A model generated the notes under the pieces. That model was not told the DNA's origin, searched no databases, and was given only the letters and a program-made list of their open reading frames with translations. A stretch of DNA of 14,916 nt from JAAYZQ01 sp041300865. GTDB taxonomy: Bacteria; Chloroflexota; Anaerolineae; JAAYZQ01. Location of the stretch: NCBI GenBank assembly GCA_041300865.1, contig JBFYTF010000100.1, positions 1-14,916 of the forward strand, in the 5' to 3' direction. Both the position numbers and the translations under genes were made by a program. Below are positions 6,860-14,097 of the stretch, in pieces; positions within the stretch are counted from its first letter, which is position 1, and every line of letters starts with the position of its first letter.

Positions 6860-8085
6860 TGTACTACAGAGCCGGCATGTGGCTGATCTATGCCGGCGTG
6901 GTGCTGCGCGTCGTCGTGCGCTACGCTGGACTGCCGCAGCTCAGCCAGGTTGTGCTCTTGTTCGTGGGATACGGGCTCCTGCTGTTTGTCGAGCCCTTCC
7001 TGAAAGTCCGGCTCTCTTCCGACCAACCGGGATTGTCGCAGGCAGAGCCCGGGGGGCACATTGAGCAGCAGCGCTGGCTATCAGCCGCCTACCTGGGCCT
7101 GCAGACTGCGTTGGTGGCGGCAATGTTCTCCATCCCGCCGCACTCGGACTTTTTCGCAGGCCTTTTCATTCCCCTCAGCCTCCAGGCCGTGCTGTTCTTC
7201 GGGCGGCGCGTTGGCTTTCTGTGCATCGCCGCCTTTCCGGTTGTCATGCTTGTTGCTTTGATCGGGGGTGGTAGGGACTGGCGTTTTGCCCTTACGATGT
7301 CGCTATTCACCGGCGGCTTGTGCTTGCTGTTCGGCAGCTATGCCCACCAGGTTCAGAAGGCGGAGGGGGCACGCAGCCAGAACCGGGCCTTGCTGCGCGA
7401 GCTACAGGTCGCCAACCAGCAGCTGCGGGGTTATGCCGCACAGACAGAAGAGCTGGCGGCCGAGCAGGAGCGCAACCGGCTGGCCCGCGAGCTACACGAT
7501 TCCGTCACACAGACGGTGTTCAGCATGAACCTGACGGTGCAAAGTGCTCGCCTGCTCCTGGACAAGGATCGGGGCCGGTGCGCAGCGCAACTTCTGCGCC
7601 TGGAGGAGCTGGCGGCGGGCGCCATGGGAGAAATCCAGGCGCTGGTCTCGCAGCTCGAGCCCGCACCAATAGCTGACCTCCCGGCGGAGGGGCTGCCCGC
7701 GGCATTGCGCCGGCTGGCCGCCGATCGCCAAGTCCGCGATGGGCTGCAGGTGGCCCTGGAGATCAGGGGCGAAGGCGCTCTCAGCGAGGCGGAGGCATCC
7801 GGGTTGTACCGCATTGTCCAGGAGGCGCTGACCAACACCGCCAAACATGCGGGCACCCGCGAGGTCAGCGTCCGTCTCAAGCTGGGCGCGGATCTCAACC
7901 TCGAGATCGAGGACCACGGTCTTGGCTTCGATCCACAGGCAGCTTTGAACTATCCGGGCCACCTCGGCCTGGCGGGGATGGCCGAGCGGGCACGGGAGAT
8001 AGGCTGGCAGCTGTCCATCGACTCCCGCTCGGGCCTGGGGACGCGTATCTGCGTGCAAGGGAACCCGCGGCGAGGGCAGGGATGA
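6859..8085 (+). CDS. Membrane sensor histidine kinase, HPK7/NarX-like, complete
   Basis: This 408-residue kinase has about six membrane helices in residues 8-160 and no sizeable extracellular domain. A coiled-coil linker follows (about 165-205), then a HisKA_3 dimerisation domain with the phospho-acceptor His213 in ERNRLARELHDSV. The HATPase_c domain has an N-box around Asn328 (EALTNTAKHA), a DHGLGF box at 354-359 and a GLAGM box at 372-376. It should sense a membrane or envelope signal, autophosphorylate and pass phosphate to the regulator encoded just upstream; HisKA_3 kinases pair with NarL-type regulators. Its stop overlaps the ATG of the next kinase (ATGA at 8082-8085). Confidence 0.93.
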   Translation: MYYRAGMWLIYAGVVLRVVVRYAGLPQLSQVVLLFVGYGLLLFVEPFLKVRLSSDQPGLSQAEPGGHIEQQRWLSAAYLGLQTALVAAMFSIPPHSDFFAGLFIPLSLQAVLFFGRRVGFLCIAAFPVVMLVALIGGGRDWRFALTMSLFTGGLCLLFGSYAHQVQKAEGARSQNRALLRELQVANQQLRGYAAQTEELAAEQERNRLARELHDSVTQTVFSMNLTVQSARLLLDKDRGRCAAQLLRLEELAAGAMGEIQALVSQLEPAPIADLPAEGLPAALRRLAADRQVRDGLQVALEIRGEGALSEAEASGLYRIVQEALTNTAKHAGTREVSVRLKLGADLNLEIEDHGLGFDPQAALNYPGHLGLAGMAERAREIGWQLSIDSRSGLGTRICVQGNPRRGQG

Positions 8086-8870
8086 CACGCACCCGGCGGC
8101 CTTCCCGCGTTCAGGGCAGCACCCTCTTTGGCTACCTTGTGTTGGGCGTGGCCGCCCTGAGGATCCTGATCTTCTATCAAGGCCAGCCGCAGGTGCTGTC
8201 CGCCGCCGTACTCCTGGCGGCCCACACCCTGGTCTATGCCCTGGGACCCCGCCTGTCTGTCCGTTTCCACTGGTTCCGCCTGGTCTTCTTTCCGCTGCAA
8301 ACAGCGCTGGTGCTGGCCCTGACCAACCTACGCCCTTTCCTGGATGCTTCCGTCATCCTCTATCTCCCCCTCTTCCTGGGGGCATTGCACGCATTCTCCG
8401 TCCAGGCAGCCACCGCCTGGATGGCGCTTTTCGCGGCGCTGCTCACCACGACCCTGGTGTTAAACATGGGCTGGGCCGCCGGACTGGCATTCGATCTGAT
8501 GGTCCTGGGCGGATGCGCCTTTCTCGTGTCGTACGATTTGCTCTCGGCCCAGACACGGGCCGACCAGGCCGAGAGCCAGGTCCTGCTCGCTGAGGTGCAG
8601 CAAGCCCATCAGAAGCTGAAAGAGTACGCGGCCCAGGCCGCAGAACTCGCGGCGGCGCGTGAGCGCAACCAACTGGCGCGCGAGCTGCACGATTCGGTCA
8701 GCCAGACGATATTCAGCGTCACCCTCACCGCCCAGTCCGCTCGCCTGCTCCTGGCGCGCGATCCATCGCGGGTTCCCGAGCAGCTTGACCGGCTGCAAGG
8801 CATGACCGCGAGCGCCCTGGCACAGCTCCGCTCCCTCATCGCCCAGTTACACCCGACCAGGAGTTCGTGA
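8082..8870 (+). CDS. Histidine-kinase-like membrane protein lacking the ATPase domain
   Basis: This 262-residue protein repeats the layout of the preceding kinase up to a point: about six membrane helices (residues 15-150), a coiled-coil linker (about 160-192) and a HisKA_3 domain with His203 in ERNQLARELHDSV. It then ends at a TGA right after the second dimerisation helix. No HATPase_c motif exists in any frame of the 142 bp before the next gene, so this is not a simple frameshift. About 30 of 40 residues around the His box match the upstream kinase, indicating duplication followed by loss of the catalytic domain. It cannot phosphorylate itself. It could form mixed dimers with the complete kinase and be phosphorylated by it, act as a phosphatase or phosphotransfer partner, or serve as a second sensor input. 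The 4-nt overlap with the upstream gene implies coupled translation. Confidence 0.88.
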   Translation: MTRTRRPSRVQGSTLFGYLVLGVAALRILIFYQGQPQVLSAAVLLAAHTLVYALGPRLSVRFHWFRLVFFPLQTALVLALTNLRPFLDASVILYLPLFLGALHAFSVQAATAWMALFAALLTTTLVLNMGWAAGLAFDLMVLGGCAFLVSYDLLSAQTRADQAESQVLLAEVQQAHQKLKEYAAQAAELAAARERNQLARELHDSVSQTIFSVTLTAQSARLLLARDPSRVPEQLDRLQGMTASALAQLRSLIAQLHPTRSS

Positions 8871-8875
8871 TCCAC

Positions 8876-8912
8876 GACGTACGTCTCGGGTCGTACGACC
8901 GCAGATGTACGC
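8876..8912. promoter_or_regulatory. Tandem GTAC palindromes, possible operator
   Basis: Two perfect palindromes stand side by side: GACGTACGTC (8876-8885) and GGTCGTACGACC (8889-8900). A third, degenerate GTAC core lies at 8907-8910. The three GTAC centres are exactly 14 bp apart. They fall in the gap between the ATPase-less kinase and the receiver-only regulator and look like dimer-binding half-site pairs. CGTACG at 8878-8883 and 8892-8897 could alternatively fold as a hairpin in RNA, without a T-tract. Confidence 0.4.
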
Positions 8913-9000
8913 TCTCCTTCCCAAGACTGATCCGAGAACCCGCCTCGAGAACCACACCCACTCCCATCCGTGGCCCGATGCGCGACGGAAGCGATGTGTG

Positions 9001-9006
9001 TATACT
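9001..9006 (+). promoter_or_regulatory. Possible -10 element giving a leaderless start
   Basis: TATACT (five of six) ends 6 bp before the ATG at 9013, so a transcript from it would begin at or very near the A of the start codon. No -35 hexamer is evident 16-18 bp upstream, so this is weak. Confidence 0.25.
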
Positions 9007-9012
9007 GGGGGC

Positions 9013-9432
9013 ATGGACAGAGACAGTGCTTCACCAGGTGGTTCCGCCGCCGGCTGGCCGGCACGGCGGGTACTCATCGTCGACGACAGCTCACAGGTGC
9101 GACACGAGCTCCGCATCCTGCTGCCCCTGGCGGGCAACATCGAGATCGTGGGCGAGGCGGCGGACGGCCTGGAGGCCGTCCGCCTCGCAGAAGCGCTTCA
9201 GCCGGATGTAGTCTTGATCGATCTGGGACTGCCTGTCCTGGACGGCTATGAAGCGACACGCCAGATCAAGGCGCGCCGCCCTGCCTGCCGGGTGGTGGCC
9301 CTGACGGTACATGGCCACGAAGGGGCACGCCAAAGAGCCGGCGAGGCCGGCATAGACGTTTTCCTTGTCAAAGGGGCAGCGCTCGCGGAACTGATGCAAG
9401 CGATCCTGCAAAATGAGACCTTCTCGGTCTGA
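9013..9432 (+). CDS. Single-domain (receiver-only) response regulator
   Basis: This 139-residue protein is a receiver domain and nothing more. Asp24-Asp25, the phospho-acceptor Asp70 (VVLIDLGLP), Thr98 and Lys120 are in place, so it should accept phosphate. There is no DNA-binding or enzymatic output domain. Proteins like this act by binding partners, as phosphate sinks, or as relays. The receiver resembles NarL-family receivers but is clearly diverged from that of the first gene. The ATG at 9013 is chosen because the receiver begins about 18 residues later and an upstream frame extension (from 8905) is unlike the family; the ribosome site is poor, only a G5 run ending 1 nt before the ATG. 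It lies 15 bp upstream of the first acyltransferase gene. Confidence 0.88.
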   Translation: MDRDSASPGGSAAGWPARRVLIVDDSSQVRHELRILLPLAGNIEIVGEAADGLEAVRLAEALQPDVVLIDLGLPVLDGYEATRQIKARRPACRVVALTVHGHEGARQRAGEAGIDVFLVKGAALAELMQAILQNETFSV

Positions 9433-9447
9433 GTGAAGGAGGGCAAC

Positions 9448-10680
9448 ATGCAGCGGCAAAGCATCTCGGACACAGCAGGCAGCGCCCCTCGTGAAACCGC
9501 GCGCCTGTACTATCTCGATTCGTTGCGCGTCCTGGCAGTGTTCATGGTCTTTTTGTTCCACGCCTCCATGCCCTTCACCCTTGCCCAGTCAGAGATTGCG
9601 AACGCCGAAATCAGCATGCCCGCCACGGTGTTTTTCGTTGTTTTCCTCGCTCCGTGGGGCATGCCTTTCTTCTTCCTGCTCGCCGGTGCCGGCGCCTGGT
9701 TCGCGCTGCAACGGCGAACCGCGCGTCAGTATGCCACCGAACGCTTCCGGCGCCTGTTCGTCCCTTTCCTGGTCGGCTGCGCGCTGTTCACGCCCCTCCA
9801 GGCCTTGTTTGAGTGGATGTTCCGGGTGCGTGTGGGAACGTTCCAGGGCTCCTACCTGGAGTTCTTTTTTGTCGAGCGCTTCAGTGGCTGGAACCCCACC
9901 CTGTTTGGCTGGATGGGGTACCATCTCTGGTTCCTGGGCTACCTCTTTGTCGGTGCGCTCCTCCTGCTGCCGCTGTTCAACTGGTTGAAAGAGGAGCCCG
10001 GCCAGCGCCTCGTCTCAGGATTGGCCAAGTTTTGCGAGCATCGGGGTGCTATCCTGCTCTTCGCCCTCCCTCTCGTCGCGGTCCAAGTGGGACTGCGCCC
10101 ATTCTTCCCGGAGGAGCGCCACTGGGCCGACTTCTGCTACTACCTGCTCTTTCTCCTGGCAGGCTACGTCTTTTACGCCGACGATCGCTTCCTGCACGCC
10201 ATCCGGCGCGATCGCTGGCTCGCGCTGCCGGTGGGACTCGCCGCTATGCTGGCCATGCTGGCTACGGTCGCCTTCGGCGAGGCGGAAACCCTGTTCTCCG
10301 ACCCCAGCAGCCCGGGGTTTCGCCTCTTCTGGGCGTGTGCCGCCATCGATGCCTGGTGCTGGTCGCTCGTCATGCTGTACGTAGGCATGCGTTTCCTCGA
10401 TTTCAGCAACAAGTGGACGCGCTACGGCCAGGATGCGATCGTGCCCTTCTATCTCGTTCACCAGCCGGTGATCTGGTTCTTGGCCTTTTATGTCGTGCAG
10501 TGGGACGCGGGCGTCACGCTCAAGATGCTGGTCGTCACCGTGGCCTCTTTCGTGGTGTCGCTGGCGATTTACGAGCTGCTCATCCGGCAGGTGGCTCCGC
10601 TGCGGGCTCTGTTCGGAATGAAGGGGGCTGGCAGGCCGCTCGGTGCAGAGCCCAAGGAACCCAGTCCGGCCCTGCGTTAG
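9448..10680 (+). CDS. Acyltransferase-3 family membrane protein (OpgC/OafA-like), first copy
   Basis: This 410-residue integral membrane protein has about ten hydrophobic segments and the acyltransferase-3 (PF01757-type) signature at its N-terminus: YYLDSLRVLAVFMVFLFHA, with Arg27 and His38 in the family R-x10-H arrangement. The later segment FYLVHQPVIWF is also typical. Members move acyl groups (acetyl, succinyl or longer) across the membrane onto polysaccharides, periplasmic glucans, lipids or antibiotics; the acceptor here is unknown. The ATG at 9448 follows AAGGAGGG by 4-5 nt, better than the GTG at 9433 that lies upstream of that site. It begins 15 bp after the receiver-only regulator, which ties it to the signalling genes. 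Confidence 0.9.
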   Translation: MQRQSISDTAGSAPRETARLYYLDSLRVLAVFMVFLFHASMPFTLAQSEIANAEISMPATVFFVVFLAPWGMPFFFLLAGAGAWFALQRRTARQYATERFRRLFVPFLVGCALFTPLQALFEWMFRVRVGTFQGSYLEFFFVERFSGWNPTLFGWMGYHLWFLGYLFVGALLLLPLFNWLKEEPGQRLVSGLAKFCEHRGAILLFALPLVAVQVGLRPFFPEERHWADFCYYLLFLLAGYVFYADDRFLHAIRRDRWLALPVGLAAMLAMLATVAFGEAETLFSDPSSPGFRLFWACAAIDAWCWSLVMLYVGMRFLDFSNKWTRYGQDAIVPFYLVHQPVIWFLAFYVVQWDAGVTLKMLVVTVASFVVSLAIYELLIRQVAPLRALFGMKGAGRPLGAEPKEPSPALR

Positions 10681-10794
10681 GGCTGTTCGCGTGAGCCGGC
10701 TCGACGCCAGGAATGGAGAGAGCCTGGCACGTCGACAACCCTACTCAAAGTGGCCCCTGTCTCAGGTGGCCCGGGAAAGAGAAGGAGGAAACAC

Positions 10795-12039
10795 ATGGGA
10801 ACGCAAGCAGCAGTCAGCAGCACGGTGGACGAAACCGTTGCCCTGGATGCCAGCCAGGCAGTGCCTGCCGCCGCGGCGGTCTCTGCCAAGGCGGTCGCCC
10901 GCCTGCTTTTTGTCGACAACATCCGCGTCTTTCTGACGATCCTCGTCATCCTGCACCACCTGATGATCACCTACTCCGGAACCGGGTCGTGGTATTATAA
11001 CGAGGGCAGCGACGACGGCATCACCCGCTTCGTCGGTGGCATGTTCTGCTCGGTCAACCAGGCCTACTTCATGGGGCTGTTCCTGCTCATCTCTGCCTAC
11101 TTTGTGCCCGGTTCCTACGATCGCAAAGGTCCTGGCCGCTTCCTCAAGGATCGTCTCATGCGCCTGGGAATCCCCCTGGCCGTGTTTAGCTGGGTGCTCC
11201 ATCCGCTGTTCGTGTACGTCGGCCTGGTCCTAGCCTACGATCTCCAGCTGTCCTTGTGGGAATGGATCACCACCGAGTACTTTACCAAGTACGGCCAGCC
11301 CGTGCTCGGCGCGGGACCGCTGTGGTTCGTCGAAGTCCTGCTCATTTTCTCCCTGCTGTATGTGTTGTGGCGGCTCGTCTTCCGCGATCGTCCAGCTGAT
11401 TCGGCTGTCGACGCCCCCTTCCCCGGCAACGGAGCCATCGCCGTCTTTGCCCTACTCCTGGGCGTGGCCGGTTTCGCATTTCGCCTGGTCTTCCCCATGG
11501 ACGATTACCTGTTCAAGCCTCTGAACTTGCAGCTTGGCTTTTTTGCCCAGTACATCGCCTTGTTTGTCCTGGGGCTGATCGCCTACCGGCGCAACTGGCT
11601 CTTGGGCCTCCCGGACAAGACGGGGCGCCTCTGGTTGGGCCTGGCGGTCCTACTTATCCTTGTGCGGCTGGGACTCCAGCTCGCGATGGACACCGGCGCC
11701 ATGACCGGCGCCCTGGTCAAGGGCGGCTGGCACTGGGAGGCCCTGACGTATGCGCTGTGGGAGTCGTTCATGTGCATGAGCATGTCGATCGGTGTCATCT
11801 ATGCCTTCCGCCGCTATCTCAACCACCGGGGGAAACTGGCCGACTTTCTCGTGCCGAATGCCTACACCGCCTACATCATCCACGCCCTGGTGATCACCAG
11901 TGTGGCTCTTATTGCCCGCGACCTGCTGCCCCTGCATCCCTTGCTGAAGTTTGTCGTGCTGGCCATGGTGACTGTGCCGCTCTGTTTTGGGCTCAGCGCC
12001 TTGATCCGCAAGATTCCCTACACGGACCGGGTCCTGTAG
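10795..12039 (+). CDS. Acyltransferase-3 family membrane protein, second copy
   Basis: This 414-residue protein has a hydrophilic Ala/Val-rich N-terminal tail (about 1-35), then about ten membrane helices. The acyltransferase-3 signature is LLFVDNIRVFLTILVILHHL, with Arg44 and His55 in R-x10-H spacing, preceded by a second His54. AYIIHALVI near the end is the usual late motif. It is not a close copy of the previous gene, so the two probably modify different positions or acceptors, or work in sequence (inference). The ATG at 10795 is preceded by AAGGAGG 6 nt upstream; a GTG at 10750 lacks a site. It lies 114 bp after the first acyltransferase with no clear promoter or terminator between them, so cotranscription is likely. 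Confidence 0.9.
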   Translation: MGTQAAVSSTVDETVALDASQAVPAAAAVSAKAVARLLFVDNIRVFLTILVILHHLMITYSGTGSWYYNEGSDDGITRFVGGMFCSVNQAYFMGLFLLISAYFVPGSYDRKGPGRFLKDRLMRLGIPLAVFSWVLHPLFVYVGLVLAYDLQLSLWEWITTEYFTKYGQPVLGAGPLWFVEVLLIFSLLYVLWRLVFRDRPADSAVDAPFPGNGAIAVFALLLGVAGFAFRLVFPMDDYLFKPLNLQLGFFAQYIALFVLGLIAYRRNWLLGLPDKTGRLWLGLAVLLILVRLGLQLAMDTGAMTGALVKGGWHWEALTYALWESFMCMSMSIGVIYAFRRYLNHRGKLADFLVPNAYTAYIIHALVITSVALIARDLLPLHPLLKFVVLAMVTVPLCFGLSALIRKIPYTDRVL

Positions 12040-12355
12040 CGGGTTTCGGACTCGTAGCGGTCTCAAAGACATGCTTCCTTCGGCAGCTGGCAGTCCGCCT
12101 TTGGCCGGGAGTCCCGCGCCCCTGGCTCCTGCCGGATCCTGGCGATCCTGGGTTTCGGCTGCAAGCATCTCAAGTTCAACACGACGTCCCTCAAGTATGC
12201 CAACGGGTCGGTGTTGCCCAGGCATCAGCAGGGAACCACCTTTTACGCCCCTTTAATGTCGGCATAGATCTGCCTCCCGCCCTGGCACGTAATGTAGAGT
12301 GCAAGACAGTCGACGGCACGCAATACAGTCGAAGCAATGCCAGGAGGAATAGAAA
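12040..12355. other. Intergenic region without a supported gene
   Basis: This 316-bp gap lies between the second acyltransferase and the lipoprotein gene. I see no convincing intrinsic terminator and no well-formed sigma70 promoter; a TACAGT at about 12325-12330 has no -35 partner. Open frames here are out-of-frame readings or too short. Confidence 0.4.
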
Positions 12356-13309
12356 ATGAGAAGCTTGAGCAAAGTGAGAGCAGGACTGAAATCGGGGACT
12401 CGGCAGCGAGGACCCTTGACACTGGCCGCCTTGATGTTGGTCGTTTTGCTGGTCGCGGCCTGCGGGCAGGCGGCCTCCACAGCCGAGCCCACCGCCCAGC
12501 CGACCGTGGCCGCGCAGGCCACCGTTGCACCCACCGAGGAGCCGACAACGGCTCCCGAGGATGCGGATGTCCCGGCAGGCATCACGCCGGCGGTGACCGT
12601 CGCCGACCAGGCCATCGTGGGCGGCATGGTGACCATTGCCCAGGTAGTGAGCTCCGGCCCCGGCTGGCTGGTGGTCCACGCCGACAATGAGGGCAGCCCG
12701 GGCCCGGTGTTGGGCTACAGCCCCGTGGTGGAGGGCGAGAACGCGGACGTCGCGGTGATGATCGACACAGCGCAGGCGACCGAGACGCTGTACGCCATGC
12801 TCCATAACGATGCGGGCACCGTCGGTACGTTCGAGTTCCCGGGGCCTGACGGGCCGGTGCTGGCGGGCGGCGAGATGGTCAGTCCCGCCTTCTCCGTCAC
12901 GGGCGGTCTGGCGGCAGGGCCTACTGCCGAGCCCACGGCGGCAGCGACCGATGCCCCCACCACTGAACCGACGATGGCGGCAACCGCTGCTCCCACCGCC
13001 GAACCGACGGCGGCGGGTGGGTCGACGGGCGCCGTAGCCGCGGACGAGGGCGAGGTAGAGCTGGAGGACTTTCAGTTCCAGCCCCAGGTGCTGACGGTGA
13101 AAGTGGGCACCGAGGTCAAGTTCGCCAACAAGGACGACGTAACGCACACCGTAACCTCGGACAGCGGCCTGTTTGACAGTGGGCCACTCCAGAAGGGTGA
13201 CGAGTTCTTTTACACCTTTACCGAAGCCGGCGAGTTTCCCTACTACTGCATGCCACACGGTGGGCCGGGGGGCGTGGGGATGTCGGGCACGATCATCGTC
13301 GTCCCCTAG
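12356..13309 (+). CDS. Lipoprotein with DUF7282-like and cupredoxin domains
   Basis: This 317-residue exported protein begins with a basic segment, a hydrophobic stretch (about 21-35) and a lipobox LVAAC, so Cys36 should be lipidated. Two Ala/Thr/Pro/Glu-rich linkers (about 37-70 and 186-222, built on TAEPT-like repeats) separate two domains. Residues 75-183 resemble the DUF7282 family, with GWLVVHADNEGSPGPVLG and TLYAMLHNDAG motifs. Residues 232-317 are a plastocyanin-like cupredoxin with type 1 copper ligands His264 (THTV), Cys298 (YYC), His301 (PHG) and Met309. It probably carries electrons or binds copper on the outer face of the membrane. AGGAGG lies 8 nt before the ATG. The TAG stop is the exact insertion point of the downstream IS630 element. 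Confidence 0.9.
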   Translation: MRSLSKVRAGLKSGTRQRGPLTLAALMLVVLLVAACGQAASTAEPTAQPTVAAQATVAPTEEPTTAPEDADVPAGITPAVTVADQAIVGGMVTIAQVVSSGPGWLVVHADNEGSPGPVLGYSPVVEGENADVAVMIDTAQATETLYAMLHNDAGTVGTFEFPGPDGPVLAGGEMVSPAFSVTGGLAAGPTAEPTAAATDAPTTEPTMAATAAPTAEPTAAGGSTGAVAADEGEVELEDFQFQPQVLTVKVGTEVKFANKDDVTHTVTSDSGLFDSGPLQKGDEFFYTFTEAGEFPYYCMPHGGPGGVGMSGTIIVVP

Positions 13310-14097
13310 TGGGTCACTTTGCATGAGCATTGCCATTTATCATCGGTGGTCTCCGGCTCCTGTTGGATCGGGCGGCGCGTACAGGCCCCCGAGCCACCCA
13401 GGGCGTGGCGCCGCTGCCGGCTCCGGGCACGGCGGGCCGCTCGCTTGCCACCCCACTCGAAGGGAGTGGGATTCCGATTCCAGGCCTTGGCCACTTGTTC
13501 AAACCAGGTGATGATCTCTTCGGGAGTTTGGGGGTGCTGACCATCCAAAGCCCGTCTTTTCAGGATACGCTGTATGGACTCAGCCATGTTCAACCATGAG
13601 CCACCCAAGGGCGTATACAAGGGCATGACTCCGTGTTGCATCAGCCACTCGACCATGCCCAGCGTCTTGTGGCCGGCGAGGTTGTCCCAGATCAGCAACG
13701 CTCGCAAGGGTGGCAGATCGTCAGGCAGGGGCAGCGGGTTGTCCAGTCCAATACGCCACAGCTCCCACACGGCACGATTGGTCTCTGCATCCAAGACTAT
13801 CGCTGGCGGTAGGTTGGCCAGGATGTCGCTCCATTCTTGCTTCAGCCAGGTGTGGAGAACAGCGTTCGTACAACTGGTGACGCCCATGACCCTGACCTCG
13901 CCAGTGGCTGGGTGAAACAATGTCAGGATCTTGGCCGTGCCGTTGCGCACATACTCATGGGGGTAGCGTTGGGGCTCCCCCTCAGGAGCCCAAGACTCTC
14001 CAGGGTAGGGAACGGTCTGGAATGGCCCAGCTTCGTCTTGCGTCCAGGTACTCAGGCCCAACGATTCACCGCAGCGATAAGCGAGATCGATCAAGTT
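13306..14097 (-). CDS. IS630 family transposase, DDE catalytic part (frame B)
   Basis: This frame holds the DDE nuclease domain of an IS630/Tc1-type transposase. The three catalytic acids are visible in order: Asp in TQDEAGPFQ, Asp in LLIWDNLAGH, and Glu in WLNMAESIQ. The conserved WGGKRAARR segment is near the end. It has no start of its own that would give a sensible domain and is reached by a -1 slip on the A8 run at 14096-14103 from the upstream HTH frame, giving a fused protein of about 461 residues. The open frame continues 5' to 14226 but that part is out-of-frame reading of the first half. The last codons run through the terminal inverted repeat, and the TAG stop (13306-13308) is formed by the duplicated target TA plus one host base. 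Confidence 0.85.
   Translation of the reverse strand, partial: NLIDLAYRCGESLGLSTWTQDEAGPFQTVPYPGESWAPEGEPQRYPHEYVRNGTAKILTLFHPATGEVRVMGVTSCTNAVLHTWLKQEWSDILANLPPAIVLDAETNRAVWELWRIGLDNPLPLPDDLPPLRALLIWDNLAGHKTLGMVEWLMQHGVMPLYTPLGGSWLNMAESIQRILKRRALDGQHPQTPEEIITWFEQVAKAWNRNPTPFEWGGKRAARRARSRQRRHALGGSGACTRRPIQQEPETTDDKWQCSCKVTH
13307..13308. repeat. TA target-site duplication, left copy
   Basis: TA immediately outside the left inverted repeat; the matching copy is at 14739-14740. TA duplication is the hallmark of IS630/Tc1/mariner insertion. Removing the element and one TA restores CCC-TAG-TTC, the original end of the lipoprotein gene. Confidence 0.85.
13309..13334 (+). repeat. Left terminal inverted repeat of the IS630 element
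   Basis: The first 11 bases, GTGGGTCACTT, are identical to the inverted right end. Over 26 bp, 18 positions match, with the inner GCC also conserved. Confidence 0.85.

Noticed and set aside
8082..9012. Frameshift or sequencing error as the reason the second kinase lacks its ATPase domain
   Set aside because: No HATPase_c motif appears in any frame of the 142 bp up to the next gene, and an ATPase domain needs about 300 bp more than is available. The domain is absent, not hidden.
11650..12225. 191-codon minus-strand open frame
   Set aside because: Antisense to the second acyltransferase and the following gap; no recognisable domain.
12920..13020. Repeat-rich DNA in the lipoprotein gene as a tandem repeat or CRISPR-like array
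   Set aside because: It encodes degenerate TAEPT-type linker repeats in frame. There are no conserved repeats with unique spacers.
12191..13336. 381-codon minus-strand open frame
   Set aside because: Lies antisense to the lipoprotein gene; rich in His, Arg and Gly, as expected of an antisense reading of GC-rich codons, with no family motif.
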